A stretch of 64,000 nucleotides of DNA from Candolleomyces eurysporus (GCA_027579435.1 JANBPK010000929.1:57133-121132), one strand, 5' to 3'; shown: positions 11,342 to 24,300, counted from the stretch's first letter. Notes: generated by a model not told the origin, from the letters alone. Made by a program: numbers and translations.

Positions 11342-11749
11342 ACCTGTTATCGCCAATTTCACGCTTTCGTTCTGAATGTTGTCGTTCTGCATCTTTCCAG
11401 AAAGTCTATTCAGGCCTGAATGTTGAGCTTGTCATCTTCATTAAATACTTGCGTTTTGCACCTGGCGAGGGTGGAAATGAGTCATGTGAGACGCGGAGCA
11501 AATTGTTTCTTCGCACGAAGGTTGTTTGCTCCCGACATTCAAGATGGTAAGCCAGCAGGGAGTGGCATAAGTCCTGAACTAACGTTATGCTTCAGGCGGA
11601 GAATCCACAAGCCCGGAAGCATTCCAAGGAGAACATTCACTACCTGACTTGTGTCCTCACACGCGGCCAGTTAATGACCGGGCCGCTCCGCCCTCAGCTA
11701 GAAGACTATTAAAGCTGTTCTACCGTGCCTGCCTTCCGGATCGTTCAAC
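11342..11749. other. Intergenic, RFC5 3' region
   Basis: No gene recognised. Short frames here are not conserved in the duplicated copies in any way I can follow. Confidence 0.4.
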
Positions 11750-13560
11750 GATGGCCATCGTGGGTGACTTTTCGTCAAACGTTGCAACGACCGTTGTATT
11801 CGTGATAGCGACTAGGGACTTCGGATGCACCAACAGGCGTGTGCTTGTCATACAACGAAGGAAACACATTGACTGATTCAAACGGTATGTTTCCAGTTTG
11901 ATGGGTATATTGAGCAGACAACGTACTTACCACAGGCCGACCCATCAGATTGAGCTGTGAAATCGTGGTCTTGAAGTTCTGGCCTCGTATCTTTCAGATT
12001 GTCTTTTGGGATTAGACGCTTTGAGGAACGACGCCAAGTGTTGACACTCCCCACATTCCATGCCTTGATCCTCTCCAGGGAACATATCAAGCTTTTGAAC
12101 GTCTCAAGGCGAGTAGGCGACTTTGGGGATCAGAATCTCTCGTGGCCTTACTTCGAACTTCTCCTGAGTTTGACGACTCGAATCGAGTTTTCGGAAGCGT
12201 CAAATGGCCCCCTAACATCGGTAAATCCGAATTCATCTTCCCAAGGGTCTTCTCGGGGAATGAAGAACGCGATTTTTCAACGCTCTGGCTTGTCAAGGCC
12301 ACGGAGGCCGGCTTATGGATGAAGCTCATCGCCAGGTGTCTTTGCGACCTGACGTTCTTGATCCGGGGATACCGGGGATCTCAAGCAGGTTGAAAACTTG
12401 CCACTTCCAGAGAGCCTTGATTCTGATACACTGAACCATATCACGGGGATGCTTTCTCTCCTCTCGTGACTGTCTGAGCAACGCGCGATTCGGATGCTCT
12501 TTGACGATCCGGGTATAGTGGACAAGTTTACAGGTAAGTTCGATGTTTTTGACTCGTTGCAAATTTAGGAACCTCGTATCAATTTGGAGCTCCCCAAAGG
12601 CTTTGTGGAGCCCTCGGCCTCAGTCGAGTTTCAACCAAATTACGATTAGGAGGTGGAGGAAGTCCGAGCACAAATTCTACACTGGGACCAACTCCACCCT
12701 GATGATGAGCTATCAATGAGCGCTGCGTCCATCAAGTACGGATTTTCACCAGCGCGAACGAATTCGACGACAGCTTTTCTTTCACTCCGTCCCCCCTCCA
12801 TGTCTGTCGGTCGTTCGCTGCATTCACTCGTTAGCTGCACCGGTGCAGTCTACTTGACGGTTCGGAGCTCGATTCGAAAGTGGTCTTATCTCGAGATTCA
12901 GACGCAGCTTGTCGAAATCCCACAGGTCCCCTATGTCCAGCAGTGGAACAGGGCTCAGATTCAAACCATCGATGAGACTGTAGTCAACGAGGTCGTCTGG
13001 TGGCGTTTCGAAAGGGAACCGCCGAAAACATTTTCGGGGTTGGGGCACGCCGAGTGGACGATAAGAGAAGGAAAGAAAGAGATGGATCTGAAGATTTTGG
13101 ACAACTTCGAGGAGTATGAGGATAGATAGGCCTTATTGGCCAGGTTTGAGGTGGACATGCGGAAGCTTTGAAGGGAAAGAACTGGTGAGTCTCGTGTTTC
13201 ACTAATCACGGTCTCCTTTTGACTCTTCTCGTTCGTCCAGTTTGCTCCAATCGGGATTGACGGGAAACGTTGGTGGTGTTGCTACCACCTTGCAGATTCC
13301 TAAGCAATCATCTTCAAGACTACCCGGTGGCAGATGCAGTGGTCCATTTGGTACTCGACTTTCCTTGCTTAACAGCTCGAAGAAACAGGGGTACGGCGAC
13401 GAGTGATTGCCAGGAATGCTACTCACGGGATCATCTACCCTTGGATCCCCCCAAAAGGTGTCCGTGCAGGGTTTTGAAAGAATTCCGCCGGTCATTCTTG
13501 AATCGATATATCTGTTGTTGGCCGTCCAAAATCGTCCCCAAATCTGCTCTGAAATCACCC
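11750..13560 (+). pseudogene. Degenerate copy B of the unidentified family
   Basis: The fullest relative of copies A, C and D, though read through stops and shifts. Pieces in order: AIVGDFSSNVATTVVFVIATRD near 11750, a LKQVENLPLPESLDSDTLNHI block near 12400, SEQRAIRMLFDDPGIVDKFTG near 12470-12530, then a 158-codon open frame (12653-13129) ending in a charged tail DLKILDNFEEYEDR. A GTGAGT..TCCAG intron-like gap near 13184-13240 leads to a Cys/His/Trp-rich block. No domain recognised. Stop codons within conserved blocks (LLS-stop-LSEQ) indicate decay. Confidence 0.5.
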
Positions 13561-13635
13561 TGGTGACCTTGCTTCATGTAAAACTCGATGATGTTTGCAA
13601 CTTTCAAGCTTTCTATTGGCTGTTGAATAATCAAC

Positions 13636-14283
13636 AGGTGGCAGAAGAAATGGCGCAAACAACTGATTCTGGGAAAAATATCCAAAGAGCTGTCCTCGTC
13701 CTCGCGGCTCTCCAGATGCAATCGTAAGTGTTTCCAACCTGAGCTAAGATCGGTTTGTTAACCCTTTCCCAGTCTCGATTTAACAGGCGCGTTATCTGTT
13801 GCGGAGCCCGACTGGGAAACCTACTGCCACAAGGTCGTGGATGTAATCATTCTTGGGGAGTCTCCGGCTCGGCTCAAGTGATGCCAGTAAGAGCGAAATT
13901 ATGCGAACTATCGAGTCACTGCATGCCCCCACAGTCATCGTCAAGGTGAGACAGAATGCTCGCTTATCCACGACCTCTAATGCCGCCACATTGGACAGTA
14001 GCGGAATGTTCGGTCGGAAAGACGGACGAGAGCCTGAAGCCTGAAGCGACTCACTNGGGGGTCATCGCTNGGGGGGCATTCTGCGTGCGTGGGACCCCCT
14101 CTCCAAAATATTTGAAAATTCAGCGCCGGTAGTAAAAAGATATTCCATTTGGAGGCTTGGCTGGACTGGGTAATGAGTCTGTAGAAGGTAAGAGCAACCC
14201 TTCAACCGGAACATCTTTTCAGAAAATTAACATCCTCCGGATAGGATCTCTTTTACGATATCGACATGTCTGCCTTCAATTAG
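13636..14283 (+). pseudogene. Broken 3' half of RFC5 (copy 2)
   Basis: Matches RFC5 from the exon coding AEEAAQKIADDSG to the stop codon; the ATP-binding half is absent. Readable stretches: NIQRAVLVLAALQMQS, ALSVAEPDWETYCHKVV, KKIFHLEAWLDWVMSL and DLFYDIDMSAFN. Inactivating changes: a 5-bp tandem duplication (GGCTCGGCTC) near 13868, a lost base near 13930, and a TAG inside the VMSLYK motif near 14180. The intron positions of the parent are kept, so this is a DNA-level duplicate, not a retrocopy. Confidence 0.85.
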
Positions 14284-14600
14284 CACTGTTATAGTCAATT
14301 CAGGCCTTCGTTATGTACCTCACAAACTTTGGTCCGGGCAAGATTGATAAATGAATTTCCATGGAGGAAGCGACGACAAAATCTGAATGCACTCAGTCGT
14401 ACAGGCGATACTTTCACTCCGGGTGCCTCACGAGTCCCTAATTGCAAAATGCCGTATGCCGTTTATTTCTCTGTGCGGTATGTCGGTCCGGAACTCATTT
14501 GTTTCAAAATTGCAAGCCCTCGAGTTTTGCTCGGCCGAAGGGTCTGACTGAGTCCCTGTGATCGACGATTTGAAGTACGCCAGTGTATTGATACTTGGAT

Positions 14601-16320
14601 GAGCAAAAAGAACAAGCAGGGCTACGAGTTGTTGTCAAGGCAACTCTTAGCGTCTCCACCAGGCTTGGTTTCGCCTAAGGATGTCTCATACTGTATCTTG
14701 GAAGACCTTGACAGACGCCTCCCTGTCGAGGACATCGGCTATTGGAAGCCTAAACTTCACTTCCCGATCTGCTACTGTGAAATTTTGATCCCAGCGTCAC
14801 ATCCCATCACTAGGAGATGAGCAACTCTGGATGTTTTCCTGCAGGATCTCTTTCGAAAGTCATGACGGGTTCGGCCCGATATACGGAATGCCCTGTGTGC
14901 TTGTCAAAGGTAACTTCAGATATCATATTTTGGTTTCCTGATTTGCATTCAAGGGCTCAATCACGAACATTCAGCCTACCGTCACAGCTGAACCTTCACG
15001 GGCTGGACCGTGAATGTTCCTATCACATTTCTGAGATCGACGTCGAGAGAGGAGTATCGCGGAAGCGAAAAAAAGACTAATAGGATTTGGAAAGGAAAAT
15101 TCCAATGAGGTAACGCAAACTGTCTGGGGTTAGCAGGGTTCCTTGATGGAGAGCAACCGCGTGCTACAGACCTTGATCAGGTTTGGTCAGAAACTGTCAC
15201 TTAACAAGAGCTCAATACGGACTGCCATTGGTTGGCCAACATATCAAATGCTGTTAGGTTGGTCGGTCGGCTCATCTGTATGACAGACAGCTTCAAATAG
15301 AATTCTCGGCATCGGGTCAGAAGGTTTTAGCAGGTGGAATCCAGACCGCGGTTTTCGGATGGTGCCTGCCGTTTCTCTCGAAGGCCACTGTGTGCCAATT
15401 TATTTCATGAAATTCACGCTGAACTCAATGTTGCTGGTCTTGGTGATGCTTGGAAGCGTTTCGACAAGAACCCACAAATCTGGTTTGCCAAGAATACTCG
15501 TGCCTTTGCCCTTCCCTCGCGGCATACCTGTATGTCAGTTTGTGGAGATCTCTCAAAGTAAGTCCCCCTCATGGCCTACCAAGATATCCGGGAAAAGAGG
15601 GACCGTTGAATATAGAATAGGGTTGGCTTCTTGGGATCTTAAACTTGAACGCATATATCAACGTCGGCAGGATTCTCAAATCCGGCAATAGTCACCAGGA
15701 ATCTGTCCTGCGAGATCTTCGGCATCTGGACCAGATACTCGAGCAAAGACTACCTTGTTTTTGAGAGACCGGTGGTCTGAAACGAGACAAGGGAGCTATT
15801 GTCCGGTTATCTCTTACAGAAGTAGCAAGAAGGGGCCAAAACGGACAAAATATCTCGTAGTCTCCTAGATCACCCCTCTTTGCTTATCATATGAAGAGAT
15901 CTTAATCAACTGAAGTAGCCAACTCAACCGTTGCCTTGGGGAGTCTCAGGGTTCTATTTGGGTATGTCTGTTGCTGCTGAAAATTACTTACTTTCAACGA
16001 GAGCATTGCCTGACCCGTGCTGCGCATTCGGCCTTGTGTGGCGCAGACTCGTGACTCAAAGCTTGGGATTGGTTCGTGAATGTCTCATGGCTTTGACGCC
16101 CTGCAAGGTTTGTACCCTCTGAAAGCAACAGGTCCAATCTTTCGTCAATACAGAAGAAGAATATCAAGGGTAGAAAAACTAGGGGGTTGAACTTGTTAGC
16201 CCTTAAGGTTAGTCCGTCAATGACAGACCAGGGTCCTTCTCGAATGTCGCAGCTTAGCGCCGCAGAACACATGGGGGAGCCGGCGGTGAGTGGACCCTAG
16301 TACAGGATCTGGGGGGCGTT
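14601..16320. other. No gene recognised
   Basis: About 1.7 kb with only short frames. A 110-codon frame at 15359-15691 and an overlapping one at 15334-15561 may be remnants, but neither shows a family motif. Probably decayed duplicate material and 3' flank of the HD-domain gene. Confidence 0.4.
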
Positions 16321-16370
16321 CAGTCATTCTACTATTCGGACACGCCCGCGTTCCAAGGTTTCTGATGTTT

Positions 16371-17432
16371 CTATACAGTCGAATTCGAGGGGTCGGCGCT
16401 TTCTTCCTCTATCGAAGACAGGAAATCGAGAAGCTGCAAGGATAATGGGGTCACCGTCGGTGTTTGTTTTAGTGCGGTGCATTGTAACGAAGACATACCA
16501 ATTGATGGCGTTTGTCCCCCAATTTCCTTCCAGGAGGCGTCTTGAGGCGCCCTCGGATGTGGACAAGCTTGTCGTGGAAATGTTGTGTTGCTGATAACGA
16601 CTGCCTGGGGTCGTCGGGCGGCGTGTGCAAAGGACTTGTTGGCGACAGTGGACAAGTCGTTGGAATCATGGGGAGTCAAAGAAGGTGATATTTCATTAAA
16701 AGCCGCCACACACCTGTTTGTGACACTGGAATAGGCCGCACAACGCAAGACGCCTATCGTATCAAGGAAGGGTCTTTGTTCAGTATTCACAGGTGATCCT
16801 GGGCCATAGTGCGGCGAAGAAGACGAATAAGACATACCGAAGGCACCTATCGCATCTAGCCTGTCAGCATCTTGAACGCAGTGAAGCTCCAAACATGTAT
16901 CATGCCATTCAGACCAGAGATCCCGTTGTCTGAGATTTTTTTCTGTAGACCAAGAGACGTTTTCGATGATTTTGGTGATGAGTTTGCCTCTGCTATCCGC
17001 CACCAGATCTACACCTCCCGTGGACCCCACCTCCTGAAAAAAGGGTAGGAAAAATGCGTAGGGATCGGCTGCTTCCTCCTTTGTCACGTACTTCTTATCC
17101 AAAACATCGTGAAGCAAGGCAGCTGCAACGAATCTGGATCGACATTGGGACAAGATGAAGATAAAGAGATCTGCACACCTATCTCCACCACCAACAGGTC
17201 AACCGGGGAAGGCAAAGCTCGGGCCAAGCTGAGTGCAGTCTTTCGAACCCGATTTACTTTTTTTCAGAGAAGAACATATCAGCGAACCGTCGAAATAAAT
17301 TGGACAAATTGCCGGAATACCATGATATGCATCGTGTGAGGGGTCATACCTCGCCATCGTTTCCGCCATGAGCTTCTCGGCTGCACCGATAACGACTTGC
17401 TCTTGCTGGGTAGGATACATTTCTGAGGGCAT
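16371..17432 (-). CDS. HD-domain phosphohydrolase (YedJ-like)
   Basis: A metal-dependent HD-superfamily protein, related to bacterial YedJ and its single-copy fungal relatives; substrate not established. The start is MPSEMYPTQQEQVV at 17432; a second ATG lies 12 bases in. Joined exons give DPSHDAYHVNRVRKTAL (first metal histidine), LLHDVLDKKY (the HD pair), and HCVQDADRLDAIGAFG (distal aspartate), which is the full H..HD..D set. These are followed by GVLRCAAYSSVTN, PLHTPPDDPRQSLSATQHF, a HIRGRLKTPPGRKLG helix and LDFLSSIEEE at the end. Five or so introns, all GT-AG, keep the frame. It is divergent from the zinc transporter gene, with 271 bp between starts. It looks intact. Confidence 0.85.
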
Positions 17433-17703
17433 GCGGAGAAGGTGAAAGATGGTTCAGAGTTGTCATATTAACTTGTATTAGCTCACATGGCCGTTGCCGC
17501 CAGACCCTTAGCGGCGAACTTGGAAGAGTCAGCCAGCTGTCCGAACCGGTCGGGCCGGACTCCGACAAATCTGGTGCAAAATTCCCATGGTCCGTGATGA
17601 AGGATCATTGACGCCAGCACCGCGTTCGACACTGAGCGGGACGGATACATACCTCTGATCTGGCCGTCGTCAGCAGCGCCCACGCGTTATCAGGACCGCG
17701 AAA

Positions 17704-19793
17704 ATGCTCTCTTCTCGTCGTAGTCTCCTTCTCACAGCCGTACTGCTCATAATTCATGCTGCAGTGGTCTTCGGCCAAGAGGCCGCCAGTGGGAAGGCCT
17801 CGGATCCAATTCTCTCGGTCTATGTGCGTGTATGCACCGTCACGGGTGTTCTTTCTTCCTTTTCATCATGGCAGTAACGTGTAAGCTAAACCGAGGTTTC
17901 TAGGAAGATGAAATCTCGAAATGTGCTCCAGTAGAGAGCTTGAGCGCTCTAAAGATCGCATTGGAGGATGAGGAGTCGCCAATCATGCGGAAAGTCTTCG
18001 CCGTTTTATTCCCGTTCGGTCCTGCCTGGAATTCAATACTGGGCACCTTCTACATCAGCTCGTGGGTCTGCTCTTCAACCTCAATGCAAACCCGAAATGT
18101 TGTTCCTAATTTAGAGACGAACCCAGTATTCCGAACTTTATACTCGCGTTTATACCAGCACAAATTAACGCGAACACGTTGAACACCATGACTGCATTTG
18201 CGGTATGTTGTTTGCCGACTGCGCTTCGAACGTGTTGAGAGCTTGTACTGTATGCTTATCACGCACTTCTCTTTCACAGACGGGCGGTCTTCTATCCGAT
18301 GTGTTCCTACATCTGGTTCCGCATTCCTTCATGGGTGAGCACCAAGATTCTGGTGTTCACTTCGTGATGGTAGAAGAGAAGAGGAACATTCTAATTGGGT
18401 GAGTTTTCGCGAAGCTGGGGCCGACCTTATCTCATCAAATGGAACACGTCTCCGTCCTGCAGGCTCGCGATTTTCGGGGGGTTCGCCTCGTTCTTTTTTA
18501 TGGAAAAGACTCTTCGGGTGCTTGGTGGTGATGAAGAACAGGGTGGACATTCTCACTCGCATTCCCACTCGCACTCTTCGCACTCTGAGCCCGAGTCTGT
18601 CTCTTTGGCGTCTGGGATTGACAAGTCTAGCTCCCAAAATGAGTTGAAGCGCCGTCGAGAGGATAAGACGGAAACTAATGGGCATCACACAGAGGCTGTA
18701 AAGCCGGCGCAAGGCCCCTCGAAACTATCTGCCTACTTGAATCTATTTGGCGACTTCGTTCACAATATGTAAGCCTCTACAAACCAAGTCAGTGGAGTGG
18801 TACTGACGAAGTTTGCCTCAGAACTGATGGTCTTGCGTGCGTTGAAACTTACCGCGCCCCAATCCGAATAACCTGACCTGTTCAATAGGATGGCTGCTTC
18901 CTTCTACGCTTCCCCTGCCATTGGGGCAACGACCACTCTTGCGTGTTTCGCACACGAAATTCCTCATGAAATTGCGGATTACTCGATTCTGGTTCGCAGT
19001 GGTTTCACCAAGCGGCAGGCGATGCAATCGCAATTCATCACCGCAATCGGAGCCTTCGTATGTCATCTCCATTATATTCTGTTTCCGCTGGCCGTTCCTG
19101 ATTAGTGTTATCGATACAGGTTGGGTACGAACGTTTGAGTTGGTCGATCATACCCATGTCACTCATGATGGGTTCTCAATCAAACAGAACTTTCATTGGA
19201 ATAGCTGTGCACAACGCAGCCGCCACTGGCTCGGAGAGGCAATTGATTGATCTTGCGGCTGGGGTAAGACAAGACGCCACTGGTCTGCTCGGAACGACCA
19301 CTCAACTAGCTGATCTTGTGAGCAACCTCGCACCACTCTGCTCCTGTTCTATCGCTGATGGTTGGACTCATGGCCTCTTCGTTTTCGTCCAGGTGATCCC
19401 TTTTGTGGCTGGAGGCTTCCTTTACATCGGAGCGGTCGCCGTTTTACCAACGTATGTTGATCTTGCCGATTCTTCTGATTTCACTTCTTTTTATCTAGCC
19501 GTCGGCGCGCGAAACTAAAATTCGCCGGTGGCTTGCTTCGTCGATACTCTTCTCTCCAACGTTCGACTAATTCTGGTGTTCTAGGTTACTTTCTGAAAGC
19601 AAGGGCGCTAAGCAGGCTATGCGAGAGGTGTGTGTGCTGCCTTCTATGTTTGGAATCGGAGTTGATCGAGGTTGATAGTTCGCCGCGATGGCATTTGGAG
19701 TGTTGTGTATGTTCTTGGTTGCGTAAGTCTCCGAGCAACGTTGGAAACCACGCGTCAGCTCACCGCACNTTTTTTTTCTAGATGGAACGAGTA
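17704..19793 (+). CDS. ZIP zinc transporter, ZIP7/KE4 (Yke4) type
   Basis: A zinc transporter of the LIV-1/KE4 branch, which in relatives moves zinc out of the endoplasmic reticulum or Golgi. It starts with a signal-anchor stretch LLLTAVLLIIHAAVVFGQ. Then come GLLSDVFLHLVPHSF (a ZIP helix), NILIGLAIFGGFASFF, a histidine-rich cytosolic loop GGHSHSHSHSHSSH, the signature HEIPHEIADYSILVRSG (metal-binding HEIPHE), QFITAIGAFVGT, LLGTTTQLADLV, and IPFVAGGFLYIGAVAVLPT. The last exon is WNE and a stop at 19793. About ten introns. The loop and both metal motifs are intact, so it should be functional. Confidence 0.92.
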
Positions 19794-20694
19794 GTTTGGT
19801 GTCTTGGTCCTGCTCGCGTATACCACTCCGAAACTACTGCGAATTTTCGGATCTAGAGAGAATCCAGGAGAATCCCCATGACATGTCTTTTCCCCATTGC
19901 CCCATTGCGACCGCTCGAGCGCGGGCCATGGAAAACTATCGAAATTCAGTTGTGTCGACGGCGAGTGTGAAACGGTCACAGATATGGACTCCGAGCGCTG
20001 CAGCATGGTTCTCGCACACATTGGCACCCCCTGAGGTTGCGGATTGAGGTCATAGACGGACGATGCTTGGATTCTGATCGATGTGCGCCGTCTAGAACGA
20101 GTTCGAGAGAGAGATAATGAATCACGAAGAGAGGCGTTTGCACCGGCACGGAGGCAGGATTGCCGGAATGGGAAGGAACCGGGAAGCCGGGAGAGGGCAC
20201 GGCCGGCTGGGAGGCCGGATCGGAGGGAGCCGATAAACGTGCGTGGCTATTGGTGTGGCGGGTTGACGGTTTTGGATTCCGTCAAACGTAATTTTACCAA
20301 CTCAGTCCCTTGGTCAACGGCTCATCTGCTTTCTCTCCTTACCTCCTAGCTCTTCTCTATTCTTCGCCTAATAGTCCCCTTCCTATTTGCTATTAATTCC
20401 GGCCATCCTCTCATCTCCTCCTCCCCAGCACGAGCCACAGTCTAGGTCCGATCACTCCCTCTTTATCCTATAAAGCGCTCTGACAGCTCAAGAATTTAGA
20501 CAACACACAGATCCTCACCTCGACCAACCATCTCTACGCTCACCGAGCTTCCCCCTTTGACACCCCAGTCGCCAGCAATCTCGTCGTACAGGCGAGGACA
20601 GACCGTTCCGACCTTCAGTCGATGAACTAGTCGGGCATACGTGGATCAAGCCATCTTCGCAACCGCCAGTTACTCAGGATCGTATACTTCAACC
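19794..20694. promoter_or_regulatory. Upstream region of Nudix gene
   Basis: 900 bases without a recognised gene. A TATA-like CCTATAAAG at 20467-20475 followed by a pyrimidine- and CA-rich leader fits the promoter and 5' UTR of the Nudix gene that starts at 20695. Confidence 0.4.
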
Positions 20695-21317
20695 ATGGGC
20701 ACCAAAGGTCGCGCGGTACCCCGTGTCGTGTGCTGTGCCATCCCCATCGCACGAGCAAATGGAAAAGTCTTGGTCGTTACAAGTCGCAAGAGGCCAAATA
20801 ATTGGGTCTGTGAGTAAACCGTCTCATGTACTTCCTGATGGGGAGCCAACGCTTCCTATTTGGCATGCTGTTAAACAACGACCGGAACTGACCCACCACA
20901 CACTTCCTTCCCTGGTTAAACAGTGCCCAAAGGAGGATGGGAACCGTCGGATGTGCAGTTGGAGGCTGCAGCCTCACGCGAGGCCCTGGAAGAAGGTCCT
21001 ACCCTTTGTTCCTCTCTCCGTCACCTCACCTCCTGATCGTCTCTCCCTTTGCTTTCTTTTCTCGCTCTGCTTGGACCCGTCATCTTCCGGCACCAACAGC
21101 GGGTGTACGTGGCACCATCACTCGCTACGTCACAACAATCCCCTCTCCCTCNACAACCTACCACTTCTATGAACTGGATGTCGCTGCACTCGACCAAGAC
21201 TGGCTTGAGCGACATGAGAGGAGAAGAGAGTGGGTAGACTACCACGAAGCCGTCCGAAGACTAGAGTGGAAATCGGAACTGGCCCAAGGCCTCCGTTCGT
21301 CGTCTATAGCCTGCTAG
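20695..21317 (+). CDS. aps1: Diphosphoinositol polyphosphate / diadenosine polyphosphate hydrolase (Nudix)
   Basis: A small Nudix enzyme that cleaves diphosphates from inositol pyrophosphates and diadenosine polyphosphates, in cytosol or nucleus. Exons: VPRVVCCAIPIARANGKVLV then SRKRPNNWV, joined by an intron to LPKGGWEPSDVQLEAAASRE, then ALEEAGVRGTITRY after a second intron. This gives the Nudix box (REALEEAGV), although the spacing between the GGWE and RE parts is one residue longer than in the yeast enzymes I recall. It ends with YHFYELDV, RREWVDYHEAVRRLEWK and a short tail SSSIAC. The ambiguous base at 21151 does not disturb the frame. The second intron donor is an unusual GTCCTA. Confidence 0.88.
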
Positions 21318-24300
21318 ACGTTCATCAACCNTGCATGGCCGTTGGAGACGACCACCATCATCCACCTGCCCGTGTCCAGTGTCCAATCCAGCCGGCCANA
21401 TGGTCAGGACTCCCCCCGAATAAAGATGCCATCCGTCATCGTGCAGGACGTTTTCCCATTGATGNCAACTTGGACCATCCACCTGCCTTTGCCTGTTACC
21501 TAGAGTCTTGGCTTCNCATGCCATCCATGAACGCAGTACTGTACAATTATCATTTATTTGCATACCCTTTTCTAGCGTCGTATACGTCACAAGCGGCCTC
21601 CACTTTGCGAAAAGGCCATTCTACGGCCCATTGTTTTCTGGACGCTTCCCATCAGCTTTTCACTCGAGCTNTGATGACTTGCATTGNTTTAGAGTCTGTT
21701 GAACGTTGTTCGTTGATGTCAACCTTCTAGATGTAGCCTTTTGTAATAATCCCACCCCTGTTGCAACGTTCACGCTGTTCTTTCCCTGTCTACCCTTTTG
21801 TTTGACATTCGGCCCTGTCAAACTTCCCTGGTGCGCACACTATTAGCTAATTTTCTCTCTATTCGTACACTGACCAAAACTTTCTTCGTTCGGTCCGATT
21901 CCAATGTTTTTATTGTGTCTTTCGTCTTGCCTATTGGTGTTGGACTTGGATGACGGATGCCCGCTAGTCTCCCGTTGGGCATGACCAGTTGCCGACTCCT
22001 CTGACGTCATTATTCTCACGAGAAGGAACTCTCCGGCAGCCTCAAGATAGCACTCGGAGTCGGACCAGAAATGCAAACTCGGGTTTCTGCCCATGAGTGT
22101 TGCCTTGCGGCTCGACAGNNNTGGTATTCAATGCNACNCTCACATTTCATCTAACTTCATGGGGCTCTCATTTTCCGGAATAAATTACTCCGTCTGGGTT
22201 CGGACATTATTTTTCATGTTTCTGGCTTCATATGTTCACTGTCTCCGACTGGTGTCCTCCGAGACTGAGGCGAGCGCCTAGGTCATCGATCATCCGTGAC
22301 TCACTGTNTNACAAAATGTATGGGTTCGAGGCTGGCTTCCGCTCACTGGACTTCCCCGACNTACGGGGGTACGCTCAGCGGAGTCGGACNAGCTGGTCGG
22401 ACGTCTCGGGTAAGGCGATGCACCGAAGGNNNTGACTTTGGCACCATGCGGTATTCATTTGCGCTTCTCCCTAAACTTATTACTCATGGATGCCACTCTA
22501 GAAAACGTGTCNTTCGTCGACATTACAACGGGNACATGTGGTCTAATCCATGCTTTAATGACGATGGTGGCTGTTGTGTTCAGACCTCAGGACCCAGGCA
22601 TTTCGCTTCTTTACGTCAAATTATTGTTCTATCAGGAGAATCAGCGGAGGATCCTCAGTGGCTTTGGGTCAGTATTCAGTACTAGCTCTATGACGTTTTC
22701 ACGCTTTNGGCTTTGATTCGACGAAATCGTGGAACTTTGGGCAAGGGGATGGGTTCTGGCCCTGGGCCCACAACGCGTGCCTTCTCATTCTCCGTCCCGA
22801 CATTACCACAAGGTCAGTCAGCCACAATATCCCTCCAATGCCGACCGAGCACATTTGCTGCACTACACAGAAAAGGTATATCGATTAACGAACCGATAAA
22901 GTAGGTCTAAGCCACCAAGAAAGCGCCACTGCCTTTCTCATAATTGGTTCGAAGTGCACGATTCAGACGCCAATTTATGTTCNACTCCAGGATTGAATAC
23001 ATTTGAAATAGATGAAATTGTTCCTTCCGGACAGCTCTTCTACACCTTTTTCACTTCTCTCCTTCACAAGTTGGCCGCAACACGTTTTCCTGACATCACC
23101 ACCAGTGGTTTTGGACCGACCTGGGTGCTTTTCGTTTCCTCAGTTGCGAGAACCTATTGTTTTGCATGTCGGAATGTCCGTTCCGGTGACTTGGAAAGAG
23201 CAGTATGACCTATAGACGGAGAGGCTTGTGTTGCCTATCTGCCCATCGCGTCCTGTCATCGATTTGGTGCCGTAACGGCTCCGAGGTTAGGCCTTTCGAA
23301 ACGTTTTACGAGGACACAAGCGTTTTAGGCTGAAGCCCAGGTAATTTGATTGCTGGTGATAAGCTTGGGACCTTGATCCCCGTGCTTAAAGTTGCTCTTT
23401 TCAGAGACTGGAGAGCCTGACGCGATCAGTGACGGCCATCATGATTCTCATGCGTAAGTTGAAGTACACCTCGAATGGACAGCTCGACATGGATAAGCAC
23501 ATGATGGAGGATCCTGTAAAAAGGTTGGGTATATCCTCATTTGTCGATAGAGACAAATGTGCTGTTCAGATACTGAGGTATGTTTCCCCAGGAATGTAGA
23601 NCCCTTTCCATGAGGCTCTCTGGACCTTGATGTGGTCTCCGAGGGCCTCCGTATTCGTAAGTGCTAAATTCGTAACTGAATAGGAAGACCGTGTCTATCG
23701 TTGCTAATTGCGAGTCGGCCCTTAGGAACGGACTCAATAAGAAGGGGAGACAGAGAATCAGGTGCTAGAAAGCCTGTCTTCTCTGGTCCCAAGGTAGTCC
23801 TGATTTCTGTCATGTTACGCTTTGTCACTCTCATATTCACCGAATGTCCGGAGCCAAATATGTCGGATCTTGGAGTTTTTTGGAAGGCCTATCAGTGAGC
23901 TAGGTTCCCCACAGCACATCGTTCGAAGCGCCAATCTCTCCTCTCGAGCACCAGCCCTGATCACTTCGGGCCGAGGAGAGCTCGCGGAATGGACAATTCA
24001 CTCTTCTACGTTATGACCTCACTGACTATGACTTCATTGTTTCATACGTGCTCTCAGAGCTGTCACTGGCTTTTGTGAAGGTATGGATGAGGTTTCATTC
24101 ATTGGAAGCAATACTCTTCAACGGTTAGGACGGGCATTGTCATGATCACGGCAACCTATGAAGTTCGCGCGTGATCAACGGTGAACTTATGACCGTGATT
24201 ACTGTGCACGTCTACAACAACTTCGTCTAGTGACTTCCAGGCTCCAGCGCAGTTCGACTCCATCAAGAAGGTCATCTCCAAGAGATCTACCTCGGCAACA

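Larger units (their letters stand above)
11750..14600 (+). repeat. Segmental duplication unit, direct copy
   Basis: This block of about 2.85 kb aligns by eye with the reverse complement of about 34920-37800. It holds family copy B, the broken RFC5 3' half, and a shared non-coding tail past the RFC5 stop (for example GAAATTCCATGG and CCGAAGGGTCTG-type stretches on both). Both copies share the same junction between family gene and RFC5 near 13510-13640, so one was copied from the other or from a common rearranged ancestor. Boundaries are approximate. Confidence 0.65.

Noticed and set aside
13636..14283. Retrocopy of RFC5
   Set aside because: Parent introns are still present with their splice sites, so it is a DNA-level duplicate.
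16371..21317. Metabolic gene cluster of HD hydrolase, zinc transporter and Nudix enzyme
   Set aside because: The three are ordinary housekeeping genes with separate promoters; adjacency alone does not support a shared pathway.
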